Part shown: positions 11,701 to 23,700 of the stretch, piece after piece | Layout: each line of letters begins with the position of its first letter | How positions within the stretch are numbered: position 1 is the first letter of the stretch | Assembly: GCA_003991915.1 (NCBI GenBank) | Contig: RQTK01000164.1 | Coordinates: 418,822-482,821, forward strand | DNA: 64,000 nucleotides | Source of the DNA: Elysia chlorotica | Lineage: Eukaryota; Mollusca; Gastropoda; Plakobranchidae | Reading direction: 5' to 3' | The notes under the pieces: generated by a model | What the model saw: the letters and a program-made list of their open reading frames with translations, nothing else | Told to the model about the DNA's origin: nothing | The model's database searches: none | Program-made: the position numbers and the translations under genes

Positions 11701-14700
11701 ATCAAATGCTCTTTAAGAGGTTGAACAATCCTTTTAGGGCAAGAGATAATCTCTTTTGTTTAAAAGAAAGTCAATATTGTGTAGTGTTTTTATGTGGAAA
11801 GATTTTCAAAGGCAAAATACTTGCAGGAATTAGAGAAAATTTTTACTAACCTTAGTTAGTCATTTAATCAATTTTCTCACAACTTTTTTTTTAGGAAGAA
11901 GAGATGGAGCAAGAAATTGTTGAGCCTCAGGATGTGTAAGTTCCCTTTTCAATTTTCTCAACTGAAATAAAACCACCAATTAAAGTGTTCGAAAAACCTG
12001 ACATTATTATAAGAATACTCCCTTCTGTTTTCAGGAATCAAGGGGAGGCCTTGTATCAATAAGAGCTATATTATATTGGATCCTGGTTGAAACACAAAGG
12101 GGTTTTTATGGTAAACTAGATATTTAGAATTTGGCTTTTGGAGAATATATATAATTAAATATATATGCAACTTTTATGTAGCCCTGGAAGTTGTCTCTGT
12201 GGCATCCCTTACTTTTGATCAAGTTAAAGGTATCTAAGTGTATACACCTCCAGGTTTAAATATAGCAAATCTACCAACTTTCCGCTTTTGGTGGGAAATT
12301 CCAGTTTTCCGTCGAGTCGTCGAAAATTCCGCTCATGCGGCAGTTAAATTGAAGAAAAAAAATTTGGGAAGGAAAAATTTAAAAAAATCAGATTTTGGCT
12401 TCCAAAGTGCCCGTAGCCCCTCAACCCCATTATTAGGATATCAACCAGATCTTTGTTCACTTTTTAAGAGCTTTAACATGACAAAATAAATTCTATCAGT
12501 TAACTTTGAAATTTTCACCAAACTGCCTAAAGTTTAAAAATATTCTTTTTCAGTTTTTATTTTGAGATTAAGTCAAGATTGGGCATGGTGATGGGTGCGA
12601 AAAAGCTCAGACAATTTGGTTAGTGCTCACATGCAGGACTAATTTTATTACTGTTTGTCATGTCCTTAGCACTCAAAACCAAGGAGATGATGATGGAGAG
12701 CAGAACTATTACACCTTGGCTCACTCTATCAAAGAAAAAATTTCAGAACAGGCCAGCATCATGGTCAATGGACGTCTCAAAGAGTACCAGGTTAGTTTGT
12801 TAGCCAGTATCTAAGTTTAAAGACCTTTATCCAGCTGTATTGGCTTAATTTGTGTTCTTTTAATAAAAACCATCATGTAAAATGGTTAGCAAATAAGACA
12901 TGTTAACTCATGCTATCATCATTCATGTCCTATGCACCAACTCATGAAGTTTAATTACATTCACAGCTCCAAGGTTTGGAATGGCTGGTATCCCTGTATA
13001 ACAACAACCTCAACGGAATCTTGGCAGATGAAATGGGTCTGGGCAAAACCATCCAAACCATTGCCCTCGTCACATACCTCATGGAAAAGAAACATGTCAA
13101 TGGGCCTTTCTTGGTCATTGTCCCTCTGTCGTAAGTTATAGTTGATACATTTTTATTGATTAACTTTTTCATAAAGAAATGAGACAGGTGTTTGATTAGG
13201 AGGGTTGTCTTTTTATCCCTGGTCTTTTTTGAGATTCAAAAAGTATTTGGGACCATCCTAAGGTATACCATCTGTGTTACATTTTCAATTTTTTTTTCTA
13301 TAATTCAGGGATATTGAAGACATATTGGTGAGTAGTTTCTCAGAAGAAAAAAAAATCGTCAGTATTATTTTCTGATCTTTAAGAAATAAAATGCCATTTA
13401 AAAATCTGTTTATACTTTGACGAAAGATTTGGTAAAAAAAAATTAGGGAAATAAAATAAAATGTAATTTTATTTAAAACTTGTAAATTATTCATATTTTT
13501 CAGAACTCTGTCTAACTGGCTGATGGAATTTGATAAATGGGCACCATCAGTAATCAAGATTCCTTACAAAGGTTCTCCCCTTATTCGACGAGCCCTTGCT
13601 CCTCAGTTGAAGTCGACCAAGTTTAATGTTCTCTTGACTACCTATGAATACATCATCAAAGACAAAGCCACTTTGTCTAAGGTAATTTGATCTATGTTGG
13701 GATCTGTTTGAATGTTCATCAGACACATCACTGCACTAATCTGACTACACTCATTATCTATAATGTTAATGCTAAATGATAAAAACATTATGATATTCAA
13801 TCAGATTGATTATATTTGTTTGTCAATCTATTTCAACATTTTGAATGTCTTTCCTATGGTAATACTGAATTTTTTTTCCTTTTTTAAAAATTCAACTGTT
13901 TGTTGTTTTTGAAATGTGAAAAACAGCAGAATAAAGATCTGTATATGTTTATGTATGCAGATTCGCTGGAAGTACATGATCATCGATGAAGGACATAGGA
14001 TGAAGAACCATCATTGTAAATTAACAGTCATCCTCAACACTTATTACAATGCCCCAAATAGGCTTTTGTTGACTGGAACTCCTTTGCAGGTATGTATAAA
14101 ATATGATATTGTTCAACAAAAATTATATGAACTTTTCATTTCTGCTATTCTGTTTGTAGTGATGGAAACAAATTTTTCAAATATGCCCATTTAACGGTAC
14201 CAATTTATCTATGTTCATCAGTAGATCATAAATTATAGGATATAAATTATTTATCATGTATTTTACAATTTGCTGAGAGAGCCAACTTGTCTCACCTAAT
14301 CACACTATCACAAAGTCCACGATTATTGATAATGTATGAGAGGTTATGTTGTGATTTAGACAGGTGACCCATCTTTTCATAATTTAAGTGAAACTCACTA
14401 ATTTGTCATTAATGCGCCTTTTTGGCAAGATTAAATACTGTCATTTTCAGGAAAGTTACAACCTCATGAAAGCCATGTACAGTTAGTCTCCTTTGTTGTT
14501 AGATGATGAGAACATTTATTATTTTCCAAGTGTGAAGCATGATTGCCATCAATTGTCAGGCAGAAGCCATGCCTCTGAAATTTGTATTGGTAAAATGATT
14601 CTAATTGGATATTCTTTTGAAAAGCGTCTGGTTATTTTAAGTTTGCACTTTTACTATTTGTTTCAACTTCTGATCATTTGTTGTGGGCTATGCTTTCAAT

Positions 14701-17700
14701 GATGTTGCTTAGTTGGAATACTTAGCTGTTCCTCTCGGTCTTATTTCAATACTTGTAACTTCTGTTTCTCACCAGAACAAATTACCTGAGCTGTGGGCAC
14801 TTCTGAATTTTTTGCTGCCATCCATATTTAAGGCATGTGCCACCTTTGAGCAATGGTTTAATGCTCCATTTGCCATGACTGGAGAAAAGGTTTGTTTTCA
14901 TTTCTCTATCACATGTGCATATCTTTTTTTTTCTTTCTCTTCAAGATATAAACAGATCATTTTTAATTTATACTAGTATTTTCATTTATATCCGAAAAAA
15001 CTTATTTTGAAATGCATAGTTGGCATATGTGTGTTTTATGATAAAAAGCAAGGTTTGAAATGCTGATTAAATCCTGTGTAATTATGATAAGGCTAAGAAG
15101 GAAAAAAACTAACAAATATGTTTTAATCTAAAAAAGCTTATTGCATTGAACAGAAACGCTGACTCATTTTTCTTCTTTTTTTTTTGTTTAAATATTTTTA
15201 ATTTGTCTTTTTCTTTTGGGTTGCACTGGGAGCTTGTGTACCTCTTGAAATTAGAAAGATCACATGTTTTGATCAATCATTTAATTTGTATTGCAGGTTG
15301 AACTAAATCAGGAAGAAACACTCCTGATTATTCGACGTCTGCACAAAGTTTTAAGACCTTTCCTGCTCCGTCGTCTCAAGAAGGAGGTGGAATCTCAGCT
15401 TCCTGATAAGGTTGGAATTTCCTCAGTGTAATTTCTGTGTTCCCAGGGTTGCCAGTAGTGTTCATTACAACTTCTTGAAGTGTCTGAGAACCATGAAGAC
15501 TTTTTACAAAATATTATTAATCTATATTTTCATTTTGACATCCTTAACATAAAATCACACTTTTGATGGTGGCAAAACTATGTAATACTACAATTACTTT
15601 ATACATAAGGCACTGAACCACTTGAGTTTTTGGGATTGATTTGGGGGGAGTTATTTCCTGTCTGCCAATTCAAATTACATTGCTGATAATTTTTATTAGC
15701 TTTTCCAATCATCTTTAATTTTGTCCTGTCAGAATATGTTTACCATTTGGAAATTTTTGGGAAAAACAGGGGAACCTTTATTTTTAATTTAAATTGGCTC
15801 AAAATTTGTTGTGATCTAATATAAAAAAGATCATATGTCTTTCAAATTGATTACTTATGGCTCTCATAAGAAAGTGTGTGCAGTACTAATATTTAGTTTC
15901 ACTTGGACTACTAATTTATAAATGTTTTCTTTCATATTTTTCCCCACTTGGAATATTAATTCATCAATGTTTTCCCCCATTACAACTTTTTTCCTAAAAC
16001 ATTCAAAGTGAAGCGCTCACTTTTAAATTCTATTTTGTGCGTGTAATCTTCAGATTGAGTATGTCATCAAATGTGACATGTCTGCACTGCAGCGCCTCAT
16101 ATACACTCACATGCAGGCCAAGGGTGTTATGCTGACAGATGGCTCTGAAAGAGATAAAAAGGTAAATTTTCATATTATATTCCTTCTTTCATTGGCTAAA
16201 TTAATTTTCTTCTTTTCAGTCTTTCTCTGGGCTTTTTTTCCCCTCTCCTCTTTTGCCATGATCTGTAGGTAAACTGTAACTGGGAATTTATCCAGTAGAA
16301 AACAGCCAGTCCAAAAGCAGCAATGAAAAATATGTATATATTTATATAAATTCTTCAGCACTTCAAACATTTTTACTTTGGACCTAGGCTTCTTTAAACC
16401 TGTGCCAGTTTATCAGTTCTATAGTGATTTTTGCTTCAGTGAGCTCCTAAAACAAATACAGACTCATTAATTTTTCTGTAACCAAGAAATTTTAGAACTT
16501 TTAATCATACCAGATGAACAATTATATGGCATTCTTTTTCCTTCTTCAGGGCAAAGCTGGTGCCAAGGCATTGATGAATACCATTATGCAGCTGAGAAAG
16601 ATATGTAATCACCCATTCATGTTTCAACATATTGAGGAAGCCATAGCTCACCACTTTGGCTGCCATGGCACAATTAGTGGGTGAGTTCACCAATCCTGTA
16701 CCATTATACCATTATAATGACACAATAAAAAATCCTTGGAGTAAATTTTGAGAGTGGATACGTTTACAATTTTGTAGATGTCCTTTTTTACAGATCCTAT
16801 TGTATTTTTGTTGTTTAAATTACCAGTACTGAGTAGGGGATTTTCACTTATGTGATTTTATATTTTTCTTATCTAAAACAGACCTGAGCTGTACCGCTCC
16901 TCTGGCAAGTTTGAGCTGTTGGACAGAATCTTGCCAAAACTGAAGGCCACAGGGCATAAAGTATTGCTGTTTTGCCAAATGACATCACTCATGAGCATCA
17001 TGGAAGATTATTTTGTATACAGAGGTAGGAAGGTCTAACTTGTGTTATTTTGACTGTTAATGCAAAAGGGGAAATTAAATTTTTGCTTTTAAATTTTGTC
17101 TAATGCAATAACTCTGACCATAAAGTTAAAAGAACAAACAAACATAATTATTTGTCACTCATGCCAAGATACAGTGTTTTTACATTTTACAAGAAGCTGA
17201 TTAAAAAAAAATTGACATAAGGTCAAGTAACCAATCGTCAAAAAGAAAGAAATACTCTTAGAAGACCTGCCTTGCAGCTAATGGTAGATTTGTGTAAGTG
17301 ATTTCTAATTTGTCTATACTATGTTTATGTCAATTTATGAAAGCATTGTTTTTGTTTTTCCATTTTTGCAGGCTTTTGCTACCTTCGTTTGGACGGCACC
17401 ACAAAATCTGAAGATCGTGGGCACCTTTTATCCATGTTTAATGGCAAGGATGCTCCCTATTTCATCTTTCTGCTCAGTACCAGAGCTGGTGGGCTGGGAC
17501 TCAATCTCCAGACTGCCGATACAGTCATTATCTTTGACTCTGACTGGAATCCCCATCAGGTCTTTACTATTCTTTATTTTTTCCTTACGTGAAGCTGTAT
17601 CCTTCTTTCAGAACTACTAGTTAAAACTCGAAGTAGATAACAATCTGTAAATTTTATATTAAAAAATCTGTAGGGTAAGATATGATTTGACTGATAACTA

Positions 17701-20700
17701 GAGGAAAAATGAACTTTGTTGTTTTTTAGGTGTTTTTATTTTTACCAAGTGTTATTGTAATTTAATATTACAATTTCATTATGAATATCTTTTGTTTTTA
17801 TTTTAGTTTGTATGGTCTTCTGAATTCTGTTTGGTTTCGTCTGTTGGCATCTTAATCGCCGTCTTCTGCAACTAAACCATATCATGAAAGGGGACCTTTA
17901 AAATAGACTTTTTCCTAAATTCACACAAGTCTTGCTCTGTTCTCTTGTTTTATCTGCTTAGGATCTTCAAGCCCAAGATCGTGCTCACCGCATTGGTCAA
18001 AAGAACGAGGTGCGTGTGCTTAGGCTGATGACAGTCAACTCTGTGGAGGAGCGTATCCAAGCAGCTGCAAGATACAAGTTGAATGTAGACAGTAAAGTCA
18101 TCCAAGCTGGAATGTTTGACAATAAATCTACCAACACAGAGCGAAAGCAATTTCTGCAGGCCCTGCTTACTCAAGAAGCTGATGAGGATGAGGTTGGTCT
18201 ATGTGTTTAGTGGAAGTAAATGAAGTAAATTTGACAAAAAGCAATGAATTGGCATTATGTAAACTACTTGGGAGAGAGTTTCATGAGTTTCTGCTATCTC
18301 TTTGTAAGTGCACCTATCAATTATTAGAGAAACTGCATTTACATAAAGTGTAGGTATGCAGTAGGTAGGAAACACTTCTTTGTCTACTTAGGAAGCCAAA
18401 TTCCACGGTTATGAACTAATTTTACTGGAGATTCTGTGGTGAATTTTGTTGGCTGGAATGCTAATTTATGAGGTTTATTTAGGAGAAACCTTTTTATTTA
18501 TATTGTTATTTGATGAAAAGGTTGTCTTCTTATATTTTTTTTTTACTTTTGTGTTTATTTAGGAGGAGGATGAGTTTCCAGATGATGAAACTATCAACCA
18601 AATGTTAGCCAGAAGCGAAGAGGAATTTGAAGCTTACCAGGTACGGCAAATCGACTCATTTCATAAATATTTTATTGTGAGCTGACAAAAAAAGAAAGCT
18701 ATAATTCGCAGCCATTTACTTTCATAGATAGTTGAATAGTGGCTTGTGTTGATAACGTTCAGTAGAAGTTTCCAAAAATATTTATATCTTCCTATTTCAA
18801 ATATGTTCTTAGCTTTGGGGGTGCCAATGACTCAATGGTTAGGGCATTGGGCCACCATCGTGAAAGTTCTGGGTTTGATCCTCAACATGGATTAAAAAAT
18901 TTCTGGGCCTCCCTGTGTCAATAGGAAGCAAGTTTGAGATCTGCTATAATAGATTCAGGCTGATATGCAATGAGCATCAGAGTCTTACATCAAAACATTT
19001 TGGCTGTCATCGATACTTAAGCTTTGACTCCTTTACTCTTTGATTTTAAATACCTAAAGGCTTGTTTTCTTTTTTTAAGCGAATGGATGTAGATAGACGA
19101 AGGAATGAAGTGCGTGAGGGTAATCGCAAGCCTCGCTTGATGGAGCAGAGTGAGCTCCCAGCATGGATCATCAAAGATGATCAGGAGGTTGAGCGGCTCA
19201 CAGCAGAAGACGACGAGGATAAAATATTTGGAAGAGGGAATCGAGCACGCAAGGAGGTTGACTACTCTGACTCGCTGACAGAGAAGCAATGGCTGAGGGT
19301 AATTAAGCAAAGTTAATCCTTTTAAACATTGTAATTTTGGTTGCGGGGTATTTTATTCCACGTTTTCAAGTTGATTTAACATTATTTTTGCATTTTTATA
19401 GTTCTATTTATTAAATGAGTTGTGTCTTACATACATTTGATTTCAGCGCCAGTCTCAAATTAAAATATCAAAGTTCAATTCTGTCTATTTCGCTTTATTA
19501 GAAGGTACTGGGATAGTTAGCATAGCAATGAAGGATTTAATTGTGATTCAATGACAATAGAAGCTTATGCTCTTCCAATAATTCACAATTTTTTTTTAAA
19601 GGCTATCGAGGATGGTAACTTGGACGAAGTGGTAGAGGAAGTTGGGAAGAAACCCAAAAAGTCGAAAAAGCGCAAATCTGAAATCACAGGGGGAGCTGGT
19701 AGCTCTGGAATGCCTACACCCATTAGGAAAAAGATGTCTCAGCCCCAGAACAGCCCGCCAGGATTTGATGATTCCGGTGTTGAGCCAAAGGAAAAGAAGA
19801 GACGTGGCCGCCCTCCTCTAGAGAAACATCAGCCTAACCCTCCAAGGCTCACGCGTGTCATGAAGAAGCTATACAATATTGTGGTGAACTACAAGGACAG
19901 GTAATGCATTAGATTTTACCGTTAAAGCATTCACTACTAGGACCTTTTGAAAAATCTACTTCCTGAATACTAGGCTATTTGTGACAATCAAAATGGTCGC
20001 CAATTATTTTTACACTCACAGCCACCATTTATCATTGGATTTATTTGTCACTGAAATATAAAGCCAGAATATATAGATCCAGATTTTTAAAAATCACATA
20101 TTTGTCACACTTAAACCTCAACCTCGTGTTTCACATCTAAACAAAAAAATTAAAGTCTTAAAAGATTGAAAGTAAGTGTTATGGAGATGTATGGATCTAG
20201 ATTCTAGATCTTTTCATTTATAAGATAAAGAAAGACAGGTAGTTACTGCGTTAATAAGTTTTACAATGAAAAATGAGCTTCAAAAATAAAAAATAAGATC
20301 TAGATCTAGTACAAGATAGCTTTTTATACCTATAAAAAAAAAAAGAAAAGAAATGCTTGGTCACAACATCGATTAGTTTGTAGACCAGTATACTTAGTCA
20401 TGAATGAAACTGCTATAATCCATATAATTTAATGCATCAGTTTGTATTATAAACATCACTGATGAATGTCACTGGAAATCGAAATTGGGTAAAGCATGAT
20501 GTTCACTATTTTGAAGAGCATCTAAGTCTATTTTATCGACAAAAAAAACAACTCAGTTATAGTAGGCATGGTTTAGACATTGCAAGTTATAAAATATAAC
20601 CAAAAAAATAGAACATGAAATTCCACATTTGAAGTCATTTTTCTAAATCTCACTGGAAGCATTCATGGATATCTTTTTTTCCTGACATATTGAACAAACT

Positions 20701-23700
20701 CCATTTCTACAAAAACTTGAGTTACAATAAAAGTTTTCACGTTTTGAAATGAATTGTTTAATTATTTGCATGAACCTTCAAATAGTTATGGACTTTCATA
20801 AAACTAGCTTTAATGTGATTTCTGGGTTTCATTGATTTTTTATTTTAGCTTGTATATCAGAATATGGCCCGACCAAGTAAATTAATGAAAAATGTTATTT
20901 AGTCTTGAAAAAAAAGTAAGACTCATGTAGATGAATCTGTTTCTAGTTTGAATCAATGGCTGTATCAATGTTATCTTTGTAGACTTTTTGAAAGTTTAGA
21001 AATGCTACTTTGTGCAGTTATTTAACTATAATTTTATACAATCAAAGATTTTGTCTAATTACAAAAAGGTAATATAATTTGAGAGGGGAGCTCTATTTTT
21101 CTCTGTTTTGGTAAAGTAATACCTGATTTTATCTATACTTTGTTAAAAGTTAAATTTGAAGGGTTTTTGCCCTATTGTTCTTAGCGACGAGAGGGTGCTC
21201 AGCACCATGTTCATGCGGCTGCCCTCACGGAAGGTGGCACCAGAATACTTTGAAATCATACCCAACCCTCTGGACTTCAAGAAAATATTAGTAAGTGCTG
21301 CAGTTTGCTGGTTAGGGCTCCGCCTCTTTCCATCCACAAAAAGCGTGTTATGTAACAGCTTTTCATGTCAGGTGTTGTTGATATTGTCCCTGTTTGTATC
21401 TTTTATGTTTTTACAGCGACGACAGGTTGCTCAGTAGTCTGTTCATGCAACTACCATCACGAAAGCTCATGCCGGAATACTACGAAATCATTCCCAATCC
21501 AATAGATTTCAAGAAGATCCTTGTAAGTTACAATCTTAATCATCATCATCAAATGCACATTCTATCATTTTAGTAAGGATCATATTTTGACAATACTTAT
21601 TATTTTCAAATTAAAAAGCTTGGAAAAGGTGCATTGATTTTTGTAAGAATTCTCATAAGGCATTCAGACACCTAAATTTAGGATTCAGGCTTTTAGCTTG
21701 ACTTTCAACTTTTTTAGTGCTTCCAGTTCCAGACACATACTTTTCTCATGCAAGGCATAGCATTCTGTAAATCCGAAGTGAGAACATTTCATAGTATAAT
21801 TGTTCTCATTAATTGTCAACTAATACTACTGTAGATTAGGATTTTTTCATTTTCCTGAGTTCTTTGATATTTCTGTGTGAATTTTTTTCATAACTTCATT
21901 ACCATTATTCATATTGTTGCATGACTTTTTTTTCTGTTAGTAACATTAATATGATTTTTTTGACAAATCCAAGCACCATTAACATTTGAAATAAGAAGGA
22001 ATGAAGTTTAAATCTAAAACTTGTGTGGTGTTAATTGGATAGTCTAGCTATTGAATTTACATTAACCATTTCATTTCATCTTTTCATCCCTTTTTTTCAT
22101 TTGATTGAAATATTAAGTCTAATCCGGTTAAAAACAAATAATTTTAATTTCCTTATGTTAAGTAACTAGTTATAATTCATGCTTTCTTAAGTTTTTCGCC
22201 TTTTTTGTTAAGTAATTATTATATTCCATACATAGATGCCCGATGACATTATCCAAAAAATATTTTAGTTTTAGTAATTTTTTCAATATACATAGTGGAC
22301 CTCGCATAGAGCAACATCAGCCTCAATAGAAACCTCGACCATAACAAAGGCTATCATAGGGACGGTTTTCCCCCTTATATAAAGCCTATAAAACGACCTT
22401 GGGCCTAACAAAGTGATTTAACAAAAACCTCAACATAACGAAGTACTGGGCTCAAATAGTGGTTGAGGTTTCCAGAAATTTCAATGAAAACATTGCTATG
22501 AAAAACTTGGGCGTAGCGCAGTGCACATGTCCAGGTCAAGTTTGTGTCCAATTTGTAGAGAGATCATGACGCATGCAAAAATTGGCTGGGTGCGGATGTG
22601 TATACGTGCGTACTGTGTGATCAGCCGATTTAGGCAATCAGTGTCTCCACTCCCTTCAGTAGTTAAGCTTGCACAAAGAGACAAGCTAGCCAGTTGTCTT
22701 CTGTTATCTTTTCTTGTAGTTTCCCTCTGCTGCGCTTCACTTCAATCATCCCAGATTTTGCACAATGTACCAGCTTTTCTCTTCTCATCCCATGTCCAAA
22801 AAAGATTGTTTGGCCTCAACAAATTGTATTTATAAGTGACCTTTTTCGCAATCTTCCTGTAGAGCTATTGCATTAGACTTTTTTGCTGTCCACAAGTTCT
22901 GAGCATTTCACAAATTTCCAGTTTCTGCGTTTCCTTAAGATTGTCCAAGCCTCTCATCCATACATAACATAGCACCGGAAGGCTCTTCTTTTTGTTTGCA
23001 TATAGATGCTTTTGTTTGTTAACACTACTTTCATTTTCTGGAAACATAATTTTGTTTGTGCTATTCAAGATGAGATTTCAGTTCTATTCCTTTCATCACT
23101 CAAGATTAAAGTTTTCAAATATTTGAATTGGTCACACTGTTTGAGATTTTAAAGTTTCTTCTTTTCAGCTGTTGGCCATTATATTAATGTCTCTCGAGCA
23201 TCTTACCCTTTGAGCCAGCATCAGTATGTCACCCTTGAAAATGTTGTGAATAGTTGTTACAAATGAAACATAAATGAAGCTGTAGCTATTTGACATAAGA
23301 GAAACAAGTGACTCTATGTTGCTGAAATTATATTTAGTGAAGTCTGCTGCTGCCTTGATCTAAAAGGGGACCGCAGTGGTCCTGGGGTAGAGCATTGGCT
23401 TCCGACGCAAAAGGTTTGATTCGAGTCCTGGCGATTTTGCTCCCTACTGATTGGGTCGGTGTCAGTTTACTGTGACCAGCTGAGACAGGAGTCATGGCAT
23501 CCCCGCCCTGTCTCGTGTGTGGCAGCACATTAAATTGTCAGACGTCAGTCTTGGGGCTCGTCTACAATATAGTCTATAGAGCTGATGTTGGATGTTAAAA
23601 CCAACTCAATTCGCCCTGATCCACAAAAATGTAAAGGAAATCCCATGGGAACCTAGAGTTAGGGTTCTGATTGTATGATCAAGTCGGGCCTGAAAGACTT

